Source: Oscillospiraceae bacterium UBA4632
GTDB taxonomy: Bacteria > Bacillota > Clostridia > Oscillospirales > Oscillospiraceae
Assembly (NCBI GenBank): GCA_002405995.1
Contig: DHMW01000061.1
Location: 7,392 to 19,419 of the forward strand
Direction of reading: 5' to 3'
DNA length: 12,028 nt
Program-made: the position numbers and the translations under genes
The notes under the pieces: model-generated
Seen by the model: the letters and a program-made list of their open reading frames with translations, nothing else
Database searches by the model: none
Told to the model about the DNA's origin: nothing
In this document: piece after piece, positions 1-6,618 of the stretch
Numbering within the stretch: position 1 is the stretch's first letter
Layout of the letters: each line of letters begins with the position of its first letter

Positions 1-567
1 CTCGGCAGCGGCACGGGGCTGCTCGGCATACTGCTGCTTGCGCGCGACAGCACGCTGCGCCTGGAGAACGTTGAACTGTCCGCCCCTGCGCAGGCGCTTG
101 CGCAAAGGGCTTTTGCCGAAAACGGCTGGGCGGAGCGCGCCGGCTTCCGCACCGGCGATCTGCGCGAGCGCAGCGTTCTCCCGCCCGCGGGCAGCATGGA
201 CTATGTGCTCTCCAACCCGCCGTATTTTCCCGCCGGCAGCGGCGCGGGCGCCAAAGGCGAGGCGCGCCGCACGGCGCGTGAGGAAACGCACTGCACGCTT
301 TCAGACGTCTGCGCCGCCGCGGCGTACATCCTGCGCTGGGGCGGCCGCTTTGCGCTCGTCCATCGCGCCGAACGGCTGGCCGACGTGCTCTGCACCCTGC
401 GCGCGCACGGCATCGAGCCAAAGCGCCTGCGCTTTCTTGCCAAAGCGGCGGACGCCGCCCCCTCGCTCCTGCTCGCCGAAGGAAGACGCGGCGGAAAAAG
501 CGGGCTTGTCATCGAGCCGCCGCTCGTTCCCGGCGCGCCGGAATGGGACGCCGTCTACTTCCGCTGA
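1..567 (+). CDS. tRNA1(Val) (adenine(37)-N6)-methyltransferase, 5' end missing
   Basis: The frame is open from base 1 to the TGA at 565-567, giving the C-terminal 188 residues of a Rossmann-fold SAM-dependent methyltransferase. The visible part starts inside the SAM-binding glycine motif (LGSGTGLLGI, visible residues 1-10). The acidic ribose-binding position follows in NVELS. The N6-adenine catalytic motif NPPY lies at visible residues 72-75. Order and spacing fit the TrmN6/YfiC family (YabB in Bacillus), which methylates A37 of tRNA(Val) in the cytoplasm. The downstream text (THCTLSDVCAAAAYILRWGG, then a GRRGGKSGL stretch) is typical of the Firmicute branch. The N-terminal 40-60 residues and the start codon lie outside the window. 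The gene converges with the serpin gene across a shared terminator. The NPPY motif alone would also fit HemK/RsmC-type enzymes; the family call rests on the C-terminal half. Confidence 0.85.
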   Translation, partial: LGSGTGLLGILLLARDSTLRLENVELSAPAQALAQRAFAENGWAERAGFRTGDLRERSVLPPAGSMDYVLSNPPYFPAGSGAGAKGEARRTAREETHCTLSDVCAAAAYILRWGGRFALVHRAERLADVLCTLRAHGIEPKRLRFLAKAADAAPSLLLAEGRRGGKSGLVIEPPLVPGAPEWDAVYFR

Positions 568-572
568 AACAG

Positions 573-610
573 AAAAGGGGACCCTCTCACGCGAGAGGAT
601 CCCCCTCTTT
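573..610. terminator. bidirectional intrinsic terminator between convergent genes
   Basis: A 12-bp stem with one mismatch (577-588 against 593-604, loop ACGC) is flanked by AAAA on the left and CCTCTTT on the right. Read on the plus strand it ends the methyltransferase transcript; read on the minus strand, with TTTT after the stem, it ends the serpin transcript. The position between the two convergent stop codons (567 and 651) supports a shared role. Confidence 0.8.
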
Positions 611-650
611 TGTCCCACGCCAACAGGGCGCCTCCCTGCGGCGCGGGAAA

Positions 651-2135
651 TCATTTCAATGTGTTCACCGTACCGAGGAACAGCGGCAGCCCGTCCACGC
701 CGGTGATCATAAAGGCAAACGGCCGGTTCAGATCCATCTCCACCACCGGAAGCTCTTCAGTCATGGCAGCGGCAGCATCCGCCGTGATGGCCGTGAACGC
801 CGCCGCCTCGCAGCCCTTTTCGTCCACCTTGACGCGCGCGGCGTGCTGCACCTTCGTCGCGGCGACGCTCTCGTCAAACTTCTCCTCATCGATCAGCGGC
901 GAGAAGTCCGCCTTGTCAAAGTCGAATACGTCCGTGACGCCCAGCGCCTTGAGCGCGTCGGTCAGCTCCAGGTTGGAATCCACGTCGAACTTCGGCACGC
1001 TCCAGCGGATCTCTGCACTCGGCAGCATAACGCCCATGTCGTAGATCATCAGTCCGCCCGCGGCGCTGCCGTCTGCCAGCAGGCTTTCGAGCGTCGTCCC
1101 CTCGTCCGGCAGCAGGAAGCGCATCGCCTGCCCGCCCTGAAAGCGCAGCTGCGCCACGGTGTAATTTCCTCCGCGATAGCAGGCGGCGCAGTCATCCGTG
1201 CGGTGCATGAATTCGGCGGTCTGCTTCTCGCCGTCCGCCGCGGTAAAGGCGTCCTGCTTCGTCGCATCCTCCCAGAATTCATCGCGCCACTGATCCTTAA
1301 AATAGAGCGCCGTCAGAAGGAGCATCGCGGTCTCAGGCTTTGTCTCGATCTCACCCGCTGCTTCCTCAAGAAGCCCGCCGGTGCTCTCGTTGATCCACTC
1401 GGCAATGGCGCGGTCCGTCTTCTCACTGCCCATCGGCGCGGAGAAGGCGGACGCGAGGTACTGCTGCGCGAGCGTATCGAGCGTTTCCGCGTTATAGGGC
1501 ACATTCTCGTTGAGCCAAACGGAGCTTGCAAGCAGCGTCCTGCCGCTCTCCGTCTCCCCGTAGAGATTGCGCCAGATGTAGTTCGCCGCGCTCTGCGCCT
1601 CGCCGGCACCGTTCAGCCCCAGCAGCCCGAGCAGCTGCGCGCGGCTCTCGCCGGCCGTCGTTTCGCTGAGCATCGCGAGCGCAAGGTAGAGATTCGCAGG
1701 CGAGAGCACCGTGTTCCCCTGCGCGGAGAGCAGTGCGTCCGCCGCCGCCTGCGTAAAGCCGAGGAACGCCGCCGGATATGCCGTCCCTTCGCTTCTGAGC
1801 GCGCGCAGCGCATCATAGTAGGCAAGGTTGCGCGCGTCCCAGTCCTGCCAGATCTGCTCCTGCGCCTTTTCATACGCCGCCTCGCCCAGCACTGCCGGGT
1901 CGATGGCGGCAAACGCCTCGTCCAGCTCCGCCTGGCTCGGCGCGGCGGGCAGCTCCGGATATTCCGCCGTCTTTACGGCAAGGTCCGCGAGGTACTGCGC
2001 GGCGACGGGGCCTTTTTTCACCGTATCCTCCTCATTTTCCGCCGGAAAGCTCCGGATCGCCGTTCCGCTGTCCCCGCAGGCGGCGAGGGCAAGCACCATC
2101 GCCGCAGCAAGAAGCAAAGCAAGCAGTCGTTTCAT
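651..2135 (-). CDS. secreted serpin-family protease inhibitor, lipoprotein
   Basis: This 494-residue protein has a lipoprotein signal peptide with lipobox LAAC (Cys20), so it is expected to be anchored on the outer face of the membrane. A linker of about 100 residues precedes the serpin core at about 122-494. Serpin landmarks appear in order: NTVLSPANLYLALAML (141-156), WINESTGG (247-254), LLTALYFKDQW (273-283), the shutter/sheet region around 378-410 and the C-terminal signature DLNRPFAFMI (468-477). The reactive-loop hinge is KGCEAAAFT (440-448), the small-residue pattern of inhibitory serpins. Counting from the P8 Thr448 puts P1-P1' at Ala455-Ala456, which suggests an elastase-like target (inference). 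Cys at P14 and Phe at P9 are unusual. ATG at 2133-2135 has GGAGGT 9 nt upstream. The gene is divergent from a sigma factor gene and carries an ECF-type promoter. Family assignment is secure; inhibitory activity is inferred. Confidence 0.93.
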   Translation of the reverse strand: MKRLLALLLAAAMVLALAACGDSGTAIRSFPAENEEDTVKKGPVAAQYLADLAVKTAEYPELPAAPSQAELDEAFAAIDPAVLGEAAYEKAQEQIWQDWDARNLAYYDALRALRSEGTAYPAAFLGFTQAAADALLSAQGNTVLSPANLYLALAMLSETTAGESRAQLLGLLGLNGAGEAQSAANYIWRNLYGETESGRTLLASSVWLNENVPYNAETLDTLAQQYLASAFSAPMGSEKTDRAIAEWINESTGGLLEEAAGEIETKPETAMLLLTALYFKDQWRDEFWEDATKQDAFTAADGEKQTAEFMHRTDDCAACYRGGNYTVAQLRFQGGQAMRFLLPDEGTTLESLLADGSAAGGLMIYDMGVMLPSAEIRWSVPKFDVDSNLELTDALKALGVTDVFDFDKADFSPLIDEEKFDESVAATKVQHAARVKVDEKGCEAAAFTAITADAAAAMTEELPVVEMDLNRPFAFMITGVDGLPLFLGTVNTLK

Positions 2136-2168
2136 GTCAGATGTACCTCCGTTTCGGGATTTGTCAGT

Positions 2169-2196
2169 TTAGACGGCGCTGCGCTGAAAAAGTTCC
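2169..2196 (-). promoter_or_regulatory. ECF (RpoE-like) promoter of the serpin gene
   Basis: On the minus strand the -35 element GGAACTT (2196-2190) and the -10 element GTCTAA (2174-2169) are separated by 15 nt. This equals the classical sigma-E type consensus, GGAACTT-N15/16-GTCTAA. The start point would fall near 2162, about 27 nt upstream of the ATG, with the GGAGGT ribosome binding site in between. No comparable sigma-A promoter is apparent for this gene. The sigma factor gene next door, transcribed away from this site, is the natural candidate to recognise it. Confidence 0.75.
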
Positions 2197-2221
2197 GTCC
2201 CCTTCAAAAAACGTTTTCCCC

Positions 2222-2250
2222 TTTTACGGATCCGCGGGATGTGGTATACT
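2222..2250 (+). promoter_or_regulatory. possible sigma-A promoter of the sigma factor operon
   Basis: A good -10 hexamer TATACT (2245-2250) lies 17 nt after a poor -35 (TTTTAC, 2222-2227). The start point would be near 2257, giving a leader of about 93 nt before the ATG at 2350. It lies in the divergent spacer and would give basal expression of the sigma factor. The call rests mainly on the -10 element. Confidence 0.4.
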
Positions 2251-2284
2251 TTCAGCACCGCAGCGCAGATTTTCCTATTTTTCT

Positions 2285-2313
2285 GTAACGCACCGTGCCG
2301 GAAAGCTGTCTTA
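2285..2313 (+). promoter_or_regulatory. weak ECF-like promoter candidate, possible autoregulation
   Basis: GTAAC (2285-2289) followed after 18 nt by GTCTTA (2308-2313) resembles the serpin promoter core (GGAAC, 17 nt, GTCTAA) with one extra spacer base. If real, it would let the sigma factor activate its own operon, as is usual for ECF factors. The match is loose and could be chance. Confidence 0.25.
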
Positions 2314-2335
2314 TACCTACGATGGCAGACAACAG

Positions 2336-2342
2336 AAAGGAG
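2336..2342 (+). promoter_or_regulatory. ribosome binding site that fixes the sigma factor start
   Basis: AAAGGAG lies 7 nt upstream of the ATG at 2350. The frame stays open upstream to an ATG at 2239, but that one lacks a comparable site, would overlap the proposed -10 element, and would add residues absent from this family. The 2350 start is therefore preferred. Confidence 0.8.
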
Positions 2343-2349
2343 CGAGCCT

Positions 2350-2916
2350 ATGGACGACCACGAGATCGTCGATCTCTACTGGCAGCGGGACGAGGCCGCC
2401 ATCGCCGAGACTGCCGCCAAATACGGGCCCTACTGCATGAAAATTTCCCAGAACATTTTGTCCGACCGCGCCGACAGCGAGGAAAACGTCAACGACGCTT
2501 ACCTGCACGCATGGAACGCCATGCCGCCGCAGCGCCCCGCGATCCTCTCCGCCTTTCTCGGCAGGATCGCGCGCAATCTGGCGCTCAACCGCTATCAGGC
2601 GAAAAACGCGCAGAAGCGCCAGGGCGACACCCTCGCCCTTTCGCTCGACGAGCTTTCCGACTGCGTGCCGGACGCCGGCGCACCCGGCGACGCCCTTGCC
2701 GCTGCCGAGCTGGGGCGCAGCATCAGCGCATTTCTGCGCACGCAGAGCGAGGATGCGCGCGTCATGTTCGTCAGCCGCTATTTCTGCTGCGACTCGATCG
2801 CTGAGATCAGCAGGCGCCTCGGCTGCGGCGAGAGCCGCGTGAAGGTGACGCTCCTGCGCACGCGCAGGCGGCTCAGGCAGCACCTGGAAAAGGAGGGCTA
2901 CTACTATGAAACATGA
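2350..2916 (+). CDS. sigma-70 family (ECF-like) RNA polymerase sigma factor
   Basis: This 188-residue protein has the two-domain layout of ECF sigma factors. Region 2 spans about 8-85, with the core-binding and -10 recognition stretch DSEENVNDAYLHAWNAMPP (42-60) and LSAFLGRIARNLALNRY (66-82). A short linker rich in Asp, Ala and Gly follows. Region 4 spans about 125-180, with a helix-turn-helix at SIAEISRRLGCGESRVKVTL (149-168) and a basic RTRRRLRQ tail. The start was chosen from the ribosome binding site at 2336-2342. The stop overlaps the start of the next gene by 11 nt, so the two are probably translationally coupled. That gene encodes a putative membrane anti-sigma factor. The divergent serpin gene carries an RpoE-type promoter and is the most obvious target. 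The family is clear; the signal and regulon are not shown by the sequence. Confidence 0.9.
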   Translation: MDDHEIVDLYWQRDEAAIAETAAKYGPYCMKISQNILSDRADSEENVNDAYLHAWNAMPPQRPAILSAFLGRIARNLALNRYQAKNAQKRQGDTLALSLDELSDCVPDAGAPGDALAAAELGRSISAFLRTQSEDARVMFVSRYFCCDSIAEISRRLGCGESRVKVTLLRTRRRLRQHLEKEGYYYET

Positions 2917-3430
2917 GGCCATTGCCCGCGCCGTCAGCGAGCTTGACGGCGCGCTGATCGCCGAAGCGCTTGCCTACCGGCCGCGCAGGCGCCGTTACAT
3001 TCCCCGCGCGCTTGCCGCCGCGGCGTGTCTTGCGCTCATCGTCACAGCGGCATTCCTGGCGCAGCGCGCGCCGCAGGCCGGTCTTTTCATCGGCGGCACG
3101 CCGCTCGCGGACGATCCCATCCCCATCGAGCAGCCCGCGCCGATGACGCTCGCGCCCGCACGGGCGGCGCAGCCGCTCAGCATCCCGCTCACCGTTGGGA
3201 GCGGGGAGAAGGCGGTAGAGGTCTCGGTATCGGGCGGCGTGCTCGACTCGCCCCTCGATTCCACCCCCCGCGCGCTTTCCTGCCGCACCGTCAGCGGCGG
3301 CGAAGCGCTCACCTGGACCATTGAGCGCCCGGACAAGGGCGCGGTCTACACGCTCCGGCTCGACGGCAGGCCCGCCGCCGTGCTGCGCTATGACGCGGCA
3401 AACGGCTGGTGGGCGGCTGAAAAGCCGTAA
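2906..3430 (+). CDS. single-pass membrane protein, putative anti-sigma factor
   Basis: This 174-residue protein has a short N-terminal segment (1-33) ending in a strongly basic YRPRRRRY patch, one hydrophobic helix at about 34-53 and a C-terminal domain of about 120 residues. By the positive-inside rule the N-terminus is cytoplasmic and the C-terminal domain extracytoplasmic, the topology of a membrane-bound anti-sigma factor. The N-terminal AIARAVSELDGALIAEAL resembles the first segment of proteins often encoded next to this type of clostridial sigma factor; that is from memory, not a search. There is no Cys/His zinc motif, so it is not a ZAS-type anti-sigma. AAGGAGG at 2890-2896 lies inside the sigma gene, 9 nt before the ATG, and the 11-nt overlap supports a functional pair. 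The C-terminal domain is beta-like with no family I recognise. The role is inferred from topology and context. Confidence 0.65.
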   Translation: MKHEAIARAVSELDGALIAEALAYRPRRRRYIPRALAAAACLALIVTAAFLAQRAPQAGLFIGGTPLADDPIPIEQPAPMTLAPARAAQPLSIPLTVGSGEKAVEVSVSGGVLDSPLDSTPRALSCRTVSGGEALTWTIERPDKGAVYTLRLDGRPAAVLRYDAANGWWAAEKP

Positions 3431-3490
3431 GCGTAAAAATCATTTTCATTACACAAGCTATCCTATTGAAATTTCCGGAGGTAATTCCCT

Positions 3491-4057
3491 ATGAAAAAGC
3501 TTTTCTCTCTGCTGCTTGCCGCCATGCTGCTCCTCTCCCTTGCCGCCTGCGGCAGCAAGGGCAACGATGCCGCAGCCGGCCAGCCCGCCGACGCACTGGC
3601 GCTGCTGAACACCGTCTGGGCAAGCTATTCCGACGACGAAAAATTTCCCGCCGCAGGCGGCGATTATGACGAGGCGAACATGACCGACGGCGCGCCGGGC
3701 AGGTTCGGCGTTGCCGACGGCGACACGCTTGACCATTCCCTCACCTTCCCCTCCGCCGACGCCGGGAAGCTCACCGACGCGGCGTCCCTTGTCCACATGA
3801 TGAATCTCAACACCTTCACCGCCGGCGCCTTCCACGTCACCGATGCGGCGGATGTGGACGGCATCGTCTCCGATCTCAAGGACAACGTCATGTCCCGCCA
3901 GTGGATGTGCGGCTTCCCCGACAAGCTCGTCATCGCCACGCTCGGCAATTACGTCGTCTCCTGCTACGGCGCGGAGGATCTCGTCGATACCTTCCGCGAC
4001 AAGCTCACCGCCGCCTACGCGGACGCGGCCGTTGTCTGTGACGAGCCCATCGCGTAA
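3491..4057 (+). CDS. small lipoprotein of unknown function, MBOAT-associated
   Basis: This 188-residue protein has a signal peptide and lipobox LAAC (Cys20), followed by a Gly/Ala/Asp-rich tether to about residue 37 and a globular domain. The C-terminal part contains RQWMCGFPDKLVIATLGNYV (136-155) and ends EPIA. I associate this pattern with small lipoproteins beside MBOAT/DHHW genes in clostridia, possibly DUF4358-related, but cannot confirm it. GGAGGT (3477-3482) lies 8 nt before the ATG. The stop at 4055-4057 is 3 nt before the MBOAT start, so the two genes are very likely co-transcribed and coupled. I see no terminator in 3431-3490, so read-through from the sigma operon is possible. Cys140 and Cys158 are the only cysteines in the central folded part and could pair outside the cell. 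A role in the O-acylation apparatus is inferred from position only. Confidence 0.7.
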   Translation: MKKLFSLLLAAMLLLSLAACGSKGNDAAAGQPADALALLNTVWASYSDDEKFPAAGGDYDEANMTDGAPGRFGVADGDTLDHSLTFPSADAGKLTDAASLVHMMNLNTFTAGAFHVTDAADVDGIVSDLKDNVMSRQWMCGFPDKLVIATLGNYVVSCYGAEDLVDTFRDKLTAAYADAAVVCDEPIA

Positions 4058-4060
4058 GCC

Positions 4061-5461
4061 ATGCTGTTTTCCAGCGTCACCTTCCTCTTCTACTTTCTGC
4101 CCGCGGCGCTGCTGATCTGCTTTGCAGCGCCGCGGCAGCTGAAAAACACGGTGCTGCTGCTCGCAAGCCTCTTTTTCTACGCCTGGGGCGAGCCGAAGTA
4201 TGTGCTGCTCATGCTCATCTCCATCGTGCAGGGCTATGGGTTTGGCCTGCTGATCGAAAAGCACCGCGGGCAAAGGGCGTCGAGAGTCTTTCTGACGCTC
4301 TCGATCCTCGTGAGCCTTGGGCTTCTCGGCTATTTCAAGTACGCGGACTTTTTCCTTGAGAGCGTCAACGCCGTTACGGGGCTTTCGCTGCCGCTGCTCA
4401 GGCTGAGCCTTCCGATCGGCATCAGCTTTTACACCTTCCAGGTCCTCAGCTACGCCATCGACGTCTATCGCGGCGAAACGGCGGCGCAGAAAAGCTTCAT
4501 CGACCTCGCCGCCTACGTTGCGCTCTTTCCTCAGCTCATCGCAGGGCCGATCGTGCGGTATTCCGACGTCGCCGCGGAGCTCAAAAGCCGCACGCGCAGC
4601 GTCTCCGCCGCGGCGGAGGGCGCGCGCCGCTTCACGGTCGGCTTTGCCAAGAAAATTCTGCTCGCCAACCAGTTCGGCTCGTTAGCCGGCGCTTACAAAT
4701 CGACGCAGGACGCGAGCGTCCTCTTCGTCTGGCTCTACGCGCTCGCGTTTCTGCTACAGGTGTACTTCGACTTTTCGGGCTACAGCGACATGGCCATCGG
4801 CCTCGGGCGGATCTTGGGCTTCCACTTTCCCGAAAACTTCAACTACCCCTATATTTCGGCGAGCATCACGGAATTCTGGCGCAGGTGGCACATGTCGCTC
4901 GGCTCGTGGTTCCGCGACTACCTCTATATCCCCCTCGGCGGCAGCCGCAGGGGCATGGCGCGCCAGCTGCGGAACATCCTGATCGTCTGGCTGGCGACGG
5001 GCCTGTGGCACGGTGCGGCGTGGACGTTCGTGCTGTGGGGGCTGTGGTTTGCAGCGCTGCTGCTTGTGGAAAAGCTGTGGCTGCTGCCAGTGCTGGAAAG
5101 GCACCGCGCGCTCGGCCACGCGTACACGCTTCTCTTCGTCACGCTCGGCTTCGTGCTCTTTGACGCCGACACCGCCGCGCAGACAGTTTCGCGCATCGGC
5201 GCGATGCTCGGCGCGGGCGGTCTGCCGCTATCAAGCGCGCAGGCGGTCTACTATCTTAAAAGCTATGGCCCGCTGCTCGTGCTCGGCATCCTCTGCGCAA
5301 CGCCGCTGCCGAAAAAGGTCGTGGCAAAGCTGCGCGAGATAAAGGGCGCGGCGACGGCGCTCGACGTGCTCGAGCCGCTGTTCGTGCTCATCCCCCTGCT
5401 GCTCGGCACGGCATTCTTAGTGGACGGGTCGTTCAACCCGTTCCTCTACTTCCGCTTTTAG
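4061..5461 (+). CDS. MBOAT-family membrane O-acyltransferase (AlgI/DltB-like)
   Basis: This 466-residue polytopic membrane protein has about ten hydrophobic segments, starting with the LFSSVTFLFYFLPAALLI helix. MBOAT landmarks are clear: PIGISFYTFQ (118-127), FPQLIAGPIVRYSD (156-169), VYFDFSGYSDMAIGLGRILG (234-253), the signature EFWRRWHMSLGSWFRDYLYI (271-290) followed by PLGGSR, and the catalytic-histidine motif LWHG with His317. AlgI-like members pass acetyl groups across the membrane to a partner that modifies an extracellular polysaccharide. The length matches AlgI. The start follows the lipoprotein stop by 3 nt without a clear ribosome binding site, so translation probably depends on coupling. 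The next gene, 12 nt downstream, encodes the AlgX/AlgJ-like partner expected for this system. The acceptor polymer is unknown; no polymer-synthesis gene is visible here. Confidence 0.92.
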   Translation: MLFSSVTFLFYFLPAALLICFAAPRQLKNTVLLLASLFFYAWGEPKYVLLMLISIVQGYGFGLLIEKHRGQRASRVFLTLSILVSLGLLGYFKYADFFLESVNAVTGLSLPLLRLSLPIGISFYTFQVLSYAIDVYRGETAAQKSFIDLAAYVALFPQLIAGPIVRYSDVAAELKSRTRSVSAAAEGARRFTVGFAKKILLANQFGSLAGAYKSTQDASVLFVWLYALAFLLQVYFDFSGYSDMAIGLGRILGFHFPENFNYPYISASITEFWRRWHMSLGSWFRDYLYIPLGGSRRGMARQLRNILIVWLATGLWHGAAWTFVLWGLWFAALLLVEKLWLLPVLERHRALGHAYTLLFVTLGFVLFDADTAAQTVSRIGAMLGAGGLPLSSAQAVYYLKSYGPLLVLGILCATPLPKKVVAKLREIKGAATALDVLEPLFVLIPLLLGTAFLVDGSFNPFLYFRF

Positions 5462-5473
5462 GGAGGGCATCGC

Positions 5474-6574
5474 ATGAATCGAAAAGTAAAAGACACCCTC
5501 ACCCTCGGCATCGCGGCAGCGTTCGTGCTCGTGTTCGCACTGTGGGGCATTTGCAAGAGCGACGACGCCGTATCGGAAAGCGAACGCCGGGCGCTCAAGC
5601 AATTCCCGGCATTGAACGCCGAAGAAGTACTCTCCGGACGCTTTCAGTCGAATTTCGAGAGCTACACGCTCGACCAGTTCCCGCTGCGCGACGAGCTTCG
5701 CACGCTCAAGGCGCTTGCCGTGCGCGACCTCTTCCGCGAGAAGGACAACAACGGCATCTACGTTGCGGACGGCTGCGCCGCGAAGCTCGACGACACGATC
5801 CGTGAGGATTCGCTCGACCACGCAGCCGACCGCTTCCGCTATGTGTATGAGACCTACCTCAAGGATACGGGCTCAAACGTCTACCTCTCCGTCGTCCCCG
5901 ATAAGAATTACTTTCTGGCAGCCGAAAACGGCTATCCCGCGATGGACTACGAGAAGTTCTTCGCGCTCATGCGCGAAAAGGTCGATTTTGCGGAGTATAT
6001 CGACCTGACGGGCACGCTGTCGCTCTCGTCCTATTACCGCACCGACCTCCACTGGCGGCAGGAGACGCTTGCCCCCACGGCTAAGGCGCTGGCGGACGCG
6101 ATGGGCGTCTCGCTCACCGGTGACTTTACCGAGGTCACGCTCGACGCGCCGTTTTACGGCGTGTACCGCGGGCAATCGGCGCTGCCGATGGAGCCCGACA
6201 GGCTTGCCTACCTGACAAACAGTGTCATCGGCAGCTGCCGCGTGTACGACTATGAAAGCGGCGAATCTCTCCCCGTCTACACGCTTGAAAAAGCGGAGGG
6301 CAGCGACCCGTATGAGATCTTTCTTTCCGGGCCGAAGCCGCTGCTGCGCATCGAAAGCCCAGGCGCACAGACGGAGCGCAAGCTTCTTGTTTTCCGCGAC
6401 TCCTTTGCCGCGAGCCTCATCCCGCTGCTGGCGGAGAGCTACCGCGAGATCACGCTCGTCGATATCCGCTATCTCTCCCCCGCCGCGCTCGGACGGTTCC
6501 TCTCCTTTGACGCGCAGGATGTGCTGTTCCTTTACAGCACATCGGTGCTCAACGACAGCGCGGCGATCAAATAA
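5474..6574 (+). CDS. DHHW-family protein, AlgX/AlgJ-like SGNH-fold O-acetylation partner
   Basis: This 366-residue protein has an N-terminal hydrophobic segment (about 8-27) that acts as a signal anchor; the Cys at 27 is not in a lipobox. The rest should be extracytoplasmic. The family motif appears as TDLHW (190-194), giving the catalytic Asp191-His193 pair. A nucleophile motif RDSFA with Ser310 follows, as in SGNH-fold acetyltransferases of the AlgX/AlgJ group. VVPDKN (140-145) and the closing YSTSVLNDS are also typical. The first His of the DHHW name is Leu here, while the Asp and second His are kept. GGAGG at 5462-5466 sits 7 nt before the ATG, right after the MBOAT stop. Together with the MBOAT it should move acetyl groups onto a surface polymer. 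A strong terminator follows 4 nt after the stop, closing the operon. Confidence 0.88.
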   Translation: MNRKVKDTLTLGIAAAFVLVFALWGICKSDDAVSESERRALKQFPALNAEEVLSGRFQSNFESYTLDQFPLRDELRTLKALAVRDLFREKDNNGIYVADGCAAKLDDTIREDSLDHAADRFRYVYETYLKDTGSNVYLSVVPDKNYFLAAENGYPAMDYEKFFALMREKVDFAEYIDLTGTLSLSSYYRTDLHWRQETLAPTAKALADAMGVSLTGDFTEVTLDAPFYGVYRGQSALPMEPDRLAYLTNSVIGSCRVYDYESGESLPVYTLEKAEGSDPYEIFLSGPKPLLRIESPGAQTERKLLVFRDSFAASLIPLLAESYREITLVDIRYLSPAALGRFLSFDAQDVLFLYSTSVLNDSAAIK

Positions 6575-6578
6575 CTGC

Positions 6579-6618
6579 AAAAAAGGAAGCCCCCTCCACG
6601 CGGGGGGCTTCCTTTTTT
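6579..6618. terminator. strong bidirectional intrinsic terminator
   Basis: A perfect 10-bp stem (6585-6594 against 6603-6612) with an 8-nt loop is flanked by AAAAAA (6579-6584) and TTTTTT (6613-6618), which can extend the stem to 16 bp. On the plus strand it ends the MBOAT/DHHW operon right after the stop at 6574. On the minus strand it is equally well formed and would end a transcript started at the promoter at 6684-6713. Confidence 0.92.

Noticed and set aside
543..2288. Long plus-strand open frame of 581 codons
   Set aside because: It lies over the serpin gene on the opposite strand, is rich in Arg/His/Leu without any domain, and has no ribosome binding site. High GC content creates long antisense frames.
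2239..2349. Upstream in-frame start for the sigma factor
   Set aside because: No ribosome binding site, it overlaps the likely -10 element, and the added 37 residues are not sigma-like. The ATG at 2350 has an ideal site.
3431..3490. Separate promoter for the lipoprotein/MBOAT operon
   Set aside because: TATCCT at 3459-3464 is the only -10-like hexamer and has no -35 at a usable distance.
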